Origin: a virus
DNA: 58,225 nucleotides
IMG/VR virus record: IMGVR_UViG_3300049811_000412
Location: 1 to 58,225 of that record
Strand: one strand, 5' to 3'
Part shown: piece after piece, positions 49,068 to 55,597 of the stretch
Position numbering within the stretch: the first letter of the stretch is position 1
Layout: each line of letters opens with the position of its first letter
Made by a program: the position numbers and the translations under genes
The notes under the pieces: model-generated
Told to the model about the DNA's origin: nothing
Databases searched by the model: none
What the model saw: the letters and a program-made list of their open reading frames with translations, nothing else

Positions 49068-49247
49068 TCACGGGGTAGGGTTTACGGGTTGGGCCTTGGC
49101 GACCCACAGCGTCCATCGGTTGCAGAAGTCGCTAGGCGCGGTCTGGGCCTGGGTGATGGCACACTTGGCCGGATTGATGCTGAGGTAATAAAGGCAAGTT
49201 CCACAGGTCGCGGGGGCGGTGTTGTAGTCGGCGGGGTATGGGGTCAT
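49068..49247 (-). CDS. Small Cys-rich protein, 59 residues
   Basis: From ATG 49247: MTPYPADYNTAPATCGTCLY.. with Cys at about 15, 18, 29 and 42, a probable metal site. It resembles the Cys-rich protein at 31155 in spacing. It overlaps the upstream gene stop by four bases. Confidence 0.5.
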   Translation of the reverse strand: MTPYPADYNTAPATCGTCLYYLSINPAKCAITQAQTAPSDFCNRWTLWVAKAQPVNPTP

Positions 49248-49651
49248 AGGGTGGCCTCCTGCTGGGCAGCGTGGGCAAGGGCATATTCGTATTCCGGGAT
49301 AGGCGCTACAGGCAACGTCAGGGTTAACTTTGGTCTGCCCCAGTGGTAGCGATCCTCAAAATTGAGCATGAAATCATCGGTCGGTGGTACCCAAGGGCGC
49401 AGTTCAGCCGCCACCTCGTAGCGGCGCATGGCGACAGGCACCCATTGGATGATGTAGATGGCAAACTTGCCTGACGGTGCAATGCCTAGGGGGCGTCGCC
49501 CTGGGTAATTGTCCGACCAACGTGGTTCCATGATTTGCCCCTTTTGCTGAAAGTCGAACCGCATCAGCATTTCCCTGTGTGTGGGTTTGCCGTAATAGTC
49601 CAAAAAACTGTGAGGGCGCGGGGTAATAAATTTGCCTTGGAGCGAAACCAT
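49244..49651 (-). CDS. Hypothetical early protein, 135 residues
   Basis: ATG 49651 is chosen because it overlaps the DndC-like stop (ATGA) with GAGGTGGG upstream. It starts MVSLQGKFITPRPHSFLDYYGKPTHREML. Beta-type segments include GKFAIYIIQWVPVAMRRYEV. It is co-translated with the sulfotransferase-like gene and may work with it; no family recognised. Confidence 0.5.
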   Translation of the reverse strand: MVSLQGKFITPRPHSFLDYYGKPTHREMLMRFDFQQKGQIMEPRWSDNYPGRRPLGIAPSGKFAIYIIQWVPVAMRRYEVAAELRPWVPPTDDFMLNFEDRYHWGRPKLTLTLPVAPIPEYEYALAHAAQQEATL

Positions 49652-50880
49652 CAGCCCACCTCCCACAGCAGAGGTTGCACGCTGCCATCTTCGTAAAAAG
49701 TAGGGAACCACTGTTGCCCGCCTGGTTCGTCTCCGTCCCACCGATCCGGCCAAGTCCCTGACCCAATCGCAGAGCGGATAAACAATTCTTCCGCTGAATT
49801 GATCAGGCTGACTTGAGGGCGACCTAACGTAATTGCCGCCTCATTGACGCGCTGCTGAATGCTCAGCACTTGCTCCAGAATTTCCAGTCGTTTCTCTAAC
49901 TTGATCGGCCCAAAACGACCCTGATTTTTGACTAAGCTGCCATCTTTGCGGGTCTCCCCTGGGGGCTTCCGTAGGCGGTTGTTGAGGTCGCGAGTTTGAT
50001 AGTGCAATGCCCGAACTTCTAGCAGCGGTGCGAGGTACGCCCACTGGGGTTGTTTGCACACTTGGGCCAGGGCCGTATCTTGAGTGCTGACCAACGGGCA
50101 TCCGATGCAGCCTGTACGGGTGGCCAAGGGTTCTTCCCCTGCTTCAATGCTCTCGGTCATCGAGTACGCTTCAGCAACCGCCATGGTGGGATAGCCGTGT
50201 TCAATGTCGGCTTGCACTAGCCAGTCCCACACATGGCACACCCGCCAATGGAGGATGGGGGCAAGGGTGTCTACGCTGCACAGGTCGTCGGTGCCGTGGA
50301 CGGTCATTTTTTGGAACCAGCCCTGACCGCATTCGCCGCCATCCTTGGAGCAGCTAACGGAGATCCGTTGGTCACGGGCTGCACTCTCGCCCAGGCGAAC
50401 TCCGGTCAACATCAGCAGCTTGCCACTGGGGCCAATGTCGCGCCGTAGCGTTTCAAGGGCGGCGGTCATGGGGTCTACCTTGATTTGGCGAGTACACCAG
50501 CGCATGGTGCCGTTTTGAGGGCTGGGCACCCCTCGGCCTAGGATGTACGGCCAAAACCGTTTTTCCATAGGGGCACACACCACTTGGGCTTGGCACCCTA
50601 ACTCGCGGGCCTTTGCCAACATGCCCATGGCCGCAAAGTGCAGGGGCGGTAGTTCCTGGCGGGTATCGGCATAGAGGACGGTGATACTCTTGGGCCGCTT
50701 TACTTGCCCCTGCTCAATCAGCAGCAACACCAGGGAGAGGACGGTGGTGCTGTCTTTGCCGCCCGAAAATGCGACACACCAATGGTCGTAATCGGCTCCG
50801 TAGGCGTTCAGGCTTTGGGCTGTTAGCTCGATGGATCGCTCCATTGACAGGCGCTCGGAATCAAATAGGGTTTTCATCAC
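49651..50880 (-). CDS. PAPS-reductase/DndC-family protein
   Basis: 409 residues. The PP-loop is CVAFSGGKDSTTVLSL (about 35-50). MRWCTRQIKVDP (about 126-137) and RTGCIGCPLVS (about 256-266) supply the Cys residues seen in DndC and related PAPS-reductase-fold enzymes. DndC takes part in DNA phosphorothioation; other relatives reduce PAPS or thiolate RNA. DndA, DndD and DndE are not visible here. Overlap with a DNA methyltransferase favours a nucleic-acid modification role. Confidence 0.75.
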   Translation of the reverse strand: MMKTLFDSERLSMERSIELTAQSLNAYGADYDHWCVAFSGGKDSTTVLSLVLLLIEQGQVKRPKSITVLYADTRQELPPLHFAAMGMLAKARELGCQAQVVCAPMEKRFWPYILGRGVPSPQNGTMRWCTRQIKVDPMTAALETLRRDIGPSGKLLMLTGVRLGESAARDQRISVSCSKDGGECGQGWFQKMTVHGTDDLCSVDTLAPILHWRVCHVWDWLVQADIEHGYPTMAVAEAYSMTESIEAGEEPLATRTGCIGCPLVSTQDTALAQVCKQPQWAYLAPLLEVRALHYQTRDLNNRLRKPPGETRKDGSLVKNQGRFGPIKLEKRLEILEQVLSIQQRVNEAAITLGRPQVSLINSAEELFIRSAIGSGTWPDRWDGDEPGGQQWFPTFYEDGSVQPLLWEVG

Positions 50881-51449
50881 GCCACCTCCAACAGGCTCAA
50901 CTGCTTACCTGCGCTGGGGTAAACAAACGGATCCATCAACCGCCGATGCTTGCCCCAGATAAACCAGGCGGTGGCCACCATGGCAGTGTTGCCGTCCCCG
51001 GTAAAGCTCGCTCGTTTGGGCAAAAACACGATGCTCATGCGGTCTTGGTGCTGCTCAAGCCACTGGCCACGATTGGCGCATGGCTCTAGGTAGCTCAACG
51101 GCAACAACATAATCACGCCTTTGGTGCAGCGCTCCATCGCCAGCGGCAGGATCTGGCTCGCCTGGTTAAAGGGCGGGTTGGTGATGCACCATGCGGGACG
51201 CGCTCCCATAAACAGTTCAAAAACATCCCAGGTTTCCGGGTCGGTTGCATCGCCGTAGAAATCGGCATCATGTTCGCAGTCAAGGTCGTTCCTGAACCCC
51301 GCGTAGCCAGCTTGCTCTACCATATCGGCAATGTCGCCGCTGCCTACGCAAGGCTCCACCCAAGGGTCGGTAATGGCGAAAGGGAGATGGCTCAGCAGGT
51401 GAGCGGTGGCCCACCGGGGCGTAGGGTAGTAGTCGTTTTCGCGTCTCAT
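50877..51449 (-). CDS. DNA N6-adenine methyltransferase-like protein
   Basis: 190 residues. MRRENDYYPTPRWATAHLLSHL is a typical start of phage adenine methylases. EPCVGSGDIADM (motif I, about 33) and CITNPPFNQASQI (motif IV NPPF, about 91) are clear. It has no recognisable target domain, as in other small phage methylases. It overlaps the DndC-like gene by four bases, so the two are co-expressed. Confidence 0.75.
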   Translation of the reverse strand: MRRENDYYPTPRWATAHLLSHLPFAITDPWVEPCVGSGDIADMVEQAGYAGFRNDLDCEHDADFYGDATDPETWDVFELFMGARPAWCITNPPFNQASQILPLAMERCTKGVIMLLPLSYLEPCANRGQWLEQHQDRMSIVFLPKRASFTGDGNTAMVATAWFIWGKHRRLMDPFVYPSAGKQLSLLEVA

Positions 51450-51646
51450 GATCTACCTCCCACGGCCTGCGTCTGACTTAGTCGGTCATGCTCTGCCCAC
51501 CCAGCGCGGGTGAGGCTCATGTAGGGCCAGCCATGGTGCTGAATCAGGCCACCCAATTTACCCATCGTTGTATGGCTACATGCCCCTGGGGCTTTCTCTT
51601 TCTGGGCGATGTAGCGCAGCAGTTGCAGCTTTTCAAGGTCTGTCAT
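51446..51646 (-). CDS. Small hypothetical DNA-binding-like protein, 66 residues
   Basis: ATG 51646 has a strong GGGAGGA seven bases upstream; the frame runs 32 codons further without support. MTDLEKLQLLRYIAQKEKAPGACSHTTMGKLGGLIQHHGWPYMSLTRAGWAEHDRL resembles a small winged-helix protein. It overlaps the methyltransferase start. Confidence 0.5.
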   Translation of the reverse strand: MTDLEKLQLLRYIAQKEKAPGACSHTTMGKLGGLIQHHGWPYMSLTRAGWAEHDRLSQTQAVGGRS

Positions 51647-51701
51647 AATTCCTCCCACAAAAACAGGGCCACACCGCAGCGCAGCCCCAGAACAAAAATC
51701 T

Positions 51702-51950
51702 TTAGAACTCGGCAAAGGGCTTGCCAGCTTCCACCCAGTCAATCAACTCCCAACCGGGGTAATGCTGGGCAACGTGGGCCGCTAGCGCCCCCGCTGCATC
51801 CCCAGCCGGAACAATGGCCTCACCGTTGATGCTGTCGATTACGTCGTAACCATAGTCATCAATGGCCGGAATGCCGACCTGGAAGAAAACTCGAACTTGT
51901 GCCAAATTGTCGCAAACTTTATTTGCGGTTGGGTTGTGTTGGGTAATCAT
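51702..51950 (-). CDS. Hypothetical early protein, 82 residues
   Basis: MITQHNPTANKVCDNLAQVRVFFQVG.. has an alternating hydrophobic pattern and an acidic C-terminus (YPGWELIDWVEAGKPFAEF). It is preceded by a leader motif copy. Function unknown. Confidence 0.5.
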   Translation of the reverse strand: MITQHNPTANKVCDNLAQVRVFFQVGIPAIDDYGYDVIDSINGEAIVPAGDAAGALAAHVAQHYPGWELIDWVEAGKPFAEF

Positions 51951-51975
51951 CGGTCACAGTGGTGTTGTTACAAAT

Positions 51976-51988
51976 TGTCTTTTGTTGG
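51976..51988 (-). promoter_or_regulatory. Leader motif copy (51950 gene)
   Basis: CCAACAAAAGACA on the minus strand, 25 bases before ATG 51950, the longest gap among the copies. Confidence 0.5.
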
Positions 51989-52036
51989 TCGGCGTAGGTG
52001 CTGGGGTGGTACCCAGCGAGTCCCTACGCCGCTTTT

Positions 52037-52198
52037 TTAGTCTTCGCTGTCGTCGCCTTCGGGCACCTCCCCACGCCCGTTGCAGGTTTCGCATTCCTGG
52101 CGTTCGTTGCGGTTGCCGTGGCCAGATGGGCCAAAGGTGTCCCGCTCCAATGTAACCTCGCCCCAACCGTCACAGTCGGGGCATTCGCGGTAGTCCAT
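52037..52198 (-). CDS. DnaJ-type zinc-finger protein, 53 residues
   Basis: From ATG 52198, overlapping the upstream stop (TAATG): CPDCDGWGEV and CETCNGRGEV are two CxxCxGxG knuckles as in the DnaJ cysteine-rich region, separated by about 30 residues, with an acidic tail. It could complement the J-domain-like protein at 43618, giving a split DnaJ, but this is speculation. Confidence 0.55.
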   Translation of the reverse strand: MDYRECPDCDGWGEVTLERDTFGPSGHGNRNERQECETCNGRGEVPEGDDSED

Positions 52199-52380
52199 TA
52201 GCCTCGCACCATCATCGCGCCGATCATGCTCGGAAATAGGCGGCGCAACTTTGCCGCCTCACCTCCAACCCCTGGCTCGTAACCTTGGGGAATGGTAACG
52301 GTGGTCATACCAGTAGGTAAGGTGACTTTATAGGTGCGGGTAATGCGGCTTGCGCCACGTCTGTCGTCAGTATTTTTCAT
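52198..52380 (-). CDS. Small hypothetical protein opposite the repressor (60 residues)
   Basis: ATG 52380 follows a leader motif copy by eight bases; the longer open frame lacks support. MKNTDDRRGASRITRTYKVTLPTGMTTVTIPQGYEPGVGG.. is basic with beta-type strands. It is divergent from the XRE repressor across an operator palindrome, the place of a Cro- or early-gene in lambdoid switches. Confidence 0.5.
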   Translation of the reverse strand: MKNTDDRRGASRITRTYKVTLPTGMTTVTIPQGYEPGVGGEAAKLRRLFPSMIGAMMVRG

Positions 52381-52387
52381 TGTTACC

Positions 52388-52399
52388 TGTCTTTGTTGG
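52388..52399 (-). promoter_or_regulatory. Leader motif copy (52380 gene)
   Basis: CCAACAAAGACA on the minus strand, followed by GGTAACA and the ATG. The extended -10 (TGCTACAAT, minus strand, about 52429-52437) puts the transcription start just upstream. Confidence 0.55.
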
Positions 52400-52428
52400 T
52401 CGGGGCTGGTTGGGTGCCCTTGGGTTCT

Positions 52429-52485
52429 ATTGTAGCATGGATGCTGCGATGCTAGCATCGCGCCTTGTTGGATTCGTGCTAAAAT
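52429..52485. promoter_or_regulatory. Divergent promoters with 16-bp operator palindrome
   Basis: GCGATGCTAGCATCGC at 52446-52461 is a perfect palindrome. It lies between an extended -10 TGCTACAAT for the leftward gene and TGCTAAAAT (about 52477-52485) for the rightward repressor gene. It covers or abuts both -35 regions, so a dimer bound there could control both promoters. An extra half-site-like GCATGGATGC adjoins it at about 52435. Confidence 0.65.
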
Positions 52486-52507
52486 CGGAAAGTGATAAGT
52501 TGGAGGC

Positions 52508-52753
52508 ATGAAAGTGAAAAGCCACCTTGCCAAATTGATGGAGTCAGCGGGGGTCGATCAAAAGACCTTGGCCATGGAGACTGGACTAAGCCCTGCCACG
52601 GTGGGTAAGCTTTACCGTGGTCATTTCAACCGCATCGACAACCACACGGTTACGGTGCTGTGCAAATGGTTCCGGTTGTCGAGTATTGCTGAGTTGATCG
52701 AAATTGTTTGGGAACCTGAAGACGGGGAGGCTCCAAGTGATTGCCATTCCTGA
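52508..52753 (+). CDS. XRE-family (CI/Cro-like) regulator
   Basis: 81 residues: MKVKSHLAKLMESAGVDQKTLAMETGLSPATVGKLYRG gives a canonical helix-turn-helix (about residues 16-40). There is no peptidase or oligomerisation domain, so it is Cro-sized. GGAGG precedes the ATG. It is the probable lysogeny/early switch regulator, facing the operator palindrome. Its last 17 bases overlap the start of the GIY-YIG fusion gene. Confidence 0.75.
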   Translation: MKVKSHLAKLMESAGVDQKTLAMETGLSPATVGKLYRGHFNRIDNHTVTVLCKWFRLSSIAELIEIVWEPEDGEAPSDCHS

Positions 52754-53345
52754 CATTGATCCGCTTGCGTTGCCGTCGGTCGCTTTAGAAAATGCTAACC
52801 GTTTGCCATTGGAGTCGGGCATCTACTTTGCCCTTGATGGCCAAAACACTGTTCAGTACATTGGGCAAAGCCAAAACCTTCGGCGGCGATGGGCTGGGCA
52901 CGCCCAAAAACAGCATCTAAAAAAGATGACTGGTGTTCGCATTGCTTACTTGCCAGTTCAGCCTAGTTTGCTGGCTGGGATTGAATCAGTCCTAATTGAG
53001 AAGCACTGTCCTCCCCTGAACTGTCTTGACCCTCAAGCTCGTCAAATGGCAGGGGTTAAAGCCTATCGGGCCAAACTTAAGGATGCGACTCCCCCTTCAG
53101 GCTTTCAAATGCGAGTAATTCAGACCAAGCAATGGAGGGTGCAAAACTTACCTCTCGCCTTGGCTGAATCGCAAAAAGCCTCCTCTAAAGACGTTTCTCA
53201 GCTTTGCCGTGAAGCTGGCATTGGCGAAGATACTTGGTATCGCTTAATTGCGGGCGGCAGTTCAACCATCCCGCTTGCCACGCTTTCTCGAATCTGCAAT
53301 GCCCTGGGTATCTCTCTAGAGTCCCTAGGGCTGAATCCCGACTAA
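52737..53345 (+). CDS. GIY-YIG nuclease fused to an XRE helix-turn-helix
   Basis: 202 residues from GTG 52737, chosen for GGGAGG eight bases upstream and the 17-base overlap with the repressor gene. Residues 26-96 form a GIY-YIG domain: GIY 28-30, YIG 41-43, Arg49-51, His55, Glu83 in GIESVLIEKH and Asn95. Residues about 150-197 (DVSQLCREAGIGEDTWYRLIAGGSSTIPLATLSRICNALG) form an XRE HTH. A sequence-guided nicking nuclease or a regulator using the nuclease fold are both possible. Confidence 0.75.
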   Translation: MIAIPDIDPLALPSVALENANRLPLESGIYFALDGQNTVQYIGQSQNLRRRWAGHAQKQHLKKMTGVRIAYLPVQPSLLAGIESVLIEKHCPPLNCLDPQARQMAGVKAYRAKLKDATPPSGFQMRVIQTKQWRVQNLPLALAESQKASSKDVSQLCREAGIGEDTWYRLIAGGSSTIPLATLSRICNALGISLESLGLNPD

Positions 53346-53352
53346 CCACCAA

Positions 53353-53364
53353 CAACAAAAGACA
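53353..53364 (+). promoter_or_regulatory. Leader motif copy (53373 gene)
   Basis: CAACAAAAGACA, then AAGTAACC and ATG 53373, with no Shine-Dalgarno sequence. Confidence 0.55.
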
Positions 53365-53372
53365 AAGTAACC

Positions 53373-53837
53373 ATGACCAAACACACCCCACCCCCGTCAG
53401 ACGACGAGCTGCGCTCTTTGGCGCGAGGCTACAGAATGGAATGCCAGCGGCTAGGCCAGCGCGTGACGTTGGCGGAAATGTCGCGCCGCTTGGGCCGTGC
53501 CTCGTATTGGCTGGCCGATCCGCGAAACCAAACAGCCGTGCGCTGTAGGGCCATCATCGTCAGCGAGTGGATCGCCATTGCTGCCGAAATCCCTAGCTTC
53601 CTGCCGCCGTCCGACCTGGGGCAGTCAACCGCCCCTGCATCCCTCGATGACCTCGACATTGGCACCGCTTATCCCGCAGGGGACGACCTGTTGCGAGTGC
53701 TGAACCACCCAGGGCGGCTTGCCCAGTTTTGCAGCCTGGTAGAAACGGCTGGGCCTAGTGGAGCATTCCGCTACGCCCAACAAGTCCACAGCTTCTACCA
53801 AGCCAATGCCGCCAACCGTACCGAAAATGCAGCGTAG
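53373..53837 (+). CDS. Hypothetical early protein, 154 residues
   Basis: MTKHTPPPSDDELRSLARGYRMECQRLGQRVTLAEMSRRLGRASYWL has an HTH-like helical pair (VTLAEMSRRLGRASYWL) near residues 31-48. The C-terminal half is helical (QFCSLVETAGPSGAFRYAQQVHSF). It lies downstream of the switch genes on the same strand. It may be a DNA-binding early regulator; unproven. Confidence 0.5.
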   Translation: MTKHTPPPSDDELRSLARGYRMECQRLGQRVTLAEMSRRLGRASYWLADPRNQTAVRCRAIIVSEWIAIAAEIPSFLPPSDLGQSTAPASLDDLDIGTAYPAGDDLLRVLNHPGRLAQFCSLVETAGPSGAFRYAQQVHSFYQANAANRTENAA

Positions 53838-53845
53838 GGGGAGCC

Positions 53846-54094
53846 ATGAAATTTGACCCAAAAACCGGACGCGCCGAACTCACCCACGGCGAACCCAAGC
53901 GAGAAAGCAGTGCCGCCATCAACCGCCCTGGCAACCGTGCCTCACGACAGGCTAGCCACCATGCCAGCCTGCACGGGGCCATCAAGCGACTAGAAGATCG
54001 CCGCAAGCAACTGCGGGCTGAAATCAAAGCACTAGAGGCCACTCGCAACGCTTTGACCCAGGAAGTCGCCGCCCTGCGGGATTCGCTACCCTAG
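53846..54094 (+). CDS. Small coiled-coil protein
   Basis: 82 residues. A polar N-terminus (FDPKTGRAELTHGEPKRESS) is followed by a heptad-rich helix (IKRLEDRRKQLRAEIKALEATRNALTQEVAALRDSL). It is nine bases after the previous gene and before a terminator. Function unknown. Confidence 0.5.
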   Translation: MKFDPKTGRAELTHGEPKRESSAAINRPGNRASRQASHHASLHGAIKRLEDRRKQLRAEIKALEATRNALTQEVAALRDSLP

Positions 54095-54122
54095 GGGCAT
54101 CTCCTAAATTCTGTAGAGTCTA

Positions 54123-54146
54123 CCCGCTGGCAACGGCGGGTTTTTT
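54123..54146 (+). terminator. Terminator of the rightward switch operon
   Basis: CCCGC..GCGGG hairpin followed by six T, 29 bases after the coiled-coil gene. Confidence 0.75.
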
Positions 54147-54164
54147 GTGGCCATGCTCAAGCGC

Positions 54165-54195
54165 AAAAAGAACCCCCAGCACAGGCCGGGGGGGT
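54165..54195 (-). terminator. Terminator of the leftward recombination operon
   Basis: On the minus strand, CCCCC..GGGGG with a loop of about 11 bases is followed by TTCTTTTT. It faces the rightward terminator 20 bases away, so the two operons are insulated. Confidence 0.65.
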
Positions 54196-54220
54196 GAGTA
54201 GTGCAGTGTAGGTTGTGGTT

Positions 54221-54688
54221 CTATTGTGCCGCGATAAATTCGCGTCGGCCCATCTCAGCTAGGCACAAGGCATCGGCCATCCCGTCATGGGGTTTACGGC
54301 ACCGGGGCAACACCAGTTCCACCGTGGGGAATACCCTGCGGCAGTAGGCAATGGCGGCGTCTTTGTCCTTGGAGGTTCCGGCCAACACCTTTCCCTTCCA
54401 GCGTTGGGGCGTGACTAGCTCTGTGGGGATGTCGAGGGCAGCAAGGATGCCCAGGATAGAGCCGTAGCCTTTCCCAAACTTGAACGTGCTGGCGACTCCC
54501 TGACCGGGCATAGATCCGACCTTTTCCACTACGGCAAGGCGGGGTTGAGCCTGGTGAATGATGTCGCGGATCTGGCCAAGGTCGAGTTCTTTTCCAGCAA
54601 GGGGCATGGGATAGGCGAGGGCATGGCGGTCAGCGATAACGGCAATGCCTCCAGAGAGGCCAGGGTCGATTCCGACGACAGTCACCAT
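54221..54688 (-). CDS. RuvC-like Holliday junction resolvase
   Basis: 155 residues with RuvC-fold acidic positions: Asp8 in VVGIDPGLSGG, Glu55 in AVVEKV, and a C-terminal HDGMADALCLAEM (DxxDA). The middle has FKFGKGYGSILGILAALDIPTELVTPQRWKG, typical of phage/RuvC nucleases. It resolves branched DNA from replication and recombination before packaging. It overlaps the next gene by seven bases. Confidence 0.82.
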   Translation of the reverse strand: MVTVVGIDPGLSGGIAVIADRHALAYPMPLAGKELDLGQIRDIIHQAQPRLAVVEKVGSMPGQGVASTFKFGKGYGSILGILAALDIPTELVTPQRWKGKVLAGTSKDKDAAIAYCRRVFPTVELVLPRCRKPHDGMADALCLAEMGRREFIAAQ

Positions 54689-55059
54689 TGGATCATCACC
54701 CCTTCAAACGGCAGTCTGTCCTCGAAAAACTCGGCAAACTCAGCAAGGGATTCAAACCCGTCTGCTTTGGCCAAGGCGTCAGCGCTGGCGGCATCAAGGG
54801 CAACATCTGAACCCCTAAGGTAGATGCTCAAGCCCGTCATTTGTTCATTCAGTTCATGGGAAATCATCCTGATCGGCGTGGCATTGGTGCAGACTGCATC
54901 TAGCAGCTTCTGACAGTTGCGAGTCCGCTGTCCGGTGTATAACTGCAAAGCATCTCCTGATGCAGCATGGCGACGCTTGCCCAATGCTCGGATGGTTTGG
55001 CGCTTTTGACCAGACGTTATCAGCGGTGCGAATTGAGGCTTGAAGTTATAGGCAACCAT
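54682..55059 (-). CDS. ASCH-like (PUA-fold) protein
   Basis: 125 residues. YNFKPQFAPLITSGQKRQTIRALGKRRHAASGDALQLYTGQRTRNCQKL has the ASCH pattern: F.p.I.sG.K.qTiR, then GD.l.lytg.R. Related domains bind RNA or modified nucleotides. The C-terminal half (LAKADGFESLAEFAEFFEDRLPF) is helical. It is preceded by a leader motif copy. It is co-transcribed with the RuvC-like gene. Confidence 0.6.
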   Translation of the reverse strand: MVAYNFKPQFAPLITSGQKRQTIRALGKRRHAASGDALQLYTGQRTRNCQKLLDAVCTNATPIRMISHELNEQMTGLSIYLRGSDVALDAASADALAKADGFESLAEFAEFFEDRLPFEGVMIQW

Positions 55060-55069
55060 GGTGTTTTAG

Positions 55070-55082
55070 TGTCTTTCGTTGG
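55070..55082 (-). promoter_or_regulatory. Leader motif copy (55059 gene)
   Basis: CCAACGAAAGACA on the minus strand, 10 bases before ATG 55059. Confidence 0.5.
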
Positions 55083-55088
55083 TAGGTA

Positions 55089-55116
55089 CAAAAAGCCCCC
55101 AGCCGTAGCCAGGGGC
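55089..55116 (-). terminator. Terminator after the SSB gene
   Basis: On the minus strand, GCCCCTGGC..AGC..TGGGGGC followed by TTTTTG. It lies 15 bases past the SSB stop, so the ASCH/RuvC pair probably needs its own promoter or antitermination. Confidence 0.6.
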
Positions 55117-55131
55117 GGGGTATGGTGTGGG

Positions 55132-55533
55132 TTAGAAGGGAATTTCTTCGTAGTTGGCCGCAGGTTCTTGGGGCTGTTCTTGGGGTTTGGGTTGCCGCTC
55201 AATCTTGGCAACTTCCCAAGCTAGGCAATAATCCTTGGTGCGATTGGCCCCGGTTGCCCGGTCTTGCCAGGTGTCTTGGCTCCACTGGCCACGGACAACC
55301 TGGAGGCGGTCGCCCTTGCGTAGTTTTGCCAGTTCGTCGGCGCACTGGTTCCAAGCCTTGACCGTAATCCACATCGGGGGTTTGGGATCCCCAGTGGCTT
55401 TATCCTTGCCGGTGTAAACCGCAATACGAACTTCGGTAACAACGGAGCCGGACGCAAAATATTTCACATCAGGATCGGCCCCCAGGTTGCCGATCAGTTG
55501 GACTTGATTATAGGCTTCAGCTTCAGCAGGCAT
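55132..55533 (-). CDS. ssb: Single-stranded DNA-binding protein
   Basis: 133 residues. An OB-fold with NQVQLIGNLGADPDVKYFASGSVVTEVRIAV, WITVKAWNQCADELAKLRKGDRLQVVRGQW and a short Pro/Gln-rich tail ending in the acidic tip NYEEIPF used to recruit partners. It coats ssDNA during phage replication and RecT-type annealing. It lies downstream of the RecT-like gene. Confidence 0.9.
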   Translation of the reverse strand: MPAEAEAYNQVQLIGNLGADPDVKYFASGSVVTEVRIAVYTGKDKATGDPKPPMWITVKAWNQCADELAKLRKGDRLQVVRGQWSQDTWQDRATGANRTKDYCLAWEVAKIERQPKPQEQPQEPAANYEEIPF

Positions 55534-55543
55534 GGTATCACCG

Positions 55544-55556
55544 TGTCTTTTGTTGG
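55544..55556 (-). promoter_or_regulatory. Leader motif copy (SSB gene)
   Basis: CCAACAAAAGACA on the minus strand, preceded by GCAAAC, 10 bases before ATG 55533. Confidence 0.55.
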
Positions 55557-55597
55557 GTTTGCAGTGGGCCTTTTACCGCCATGCCCAGGGCGGGGGA

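Noticed and set aside
49651-50880. A complete Dnd phosphorothioation cluster
   Set aside because: Only a DndC-like protein is present; no cysteine desulfurase, DndD-type ATPase or DndE was found in the window.
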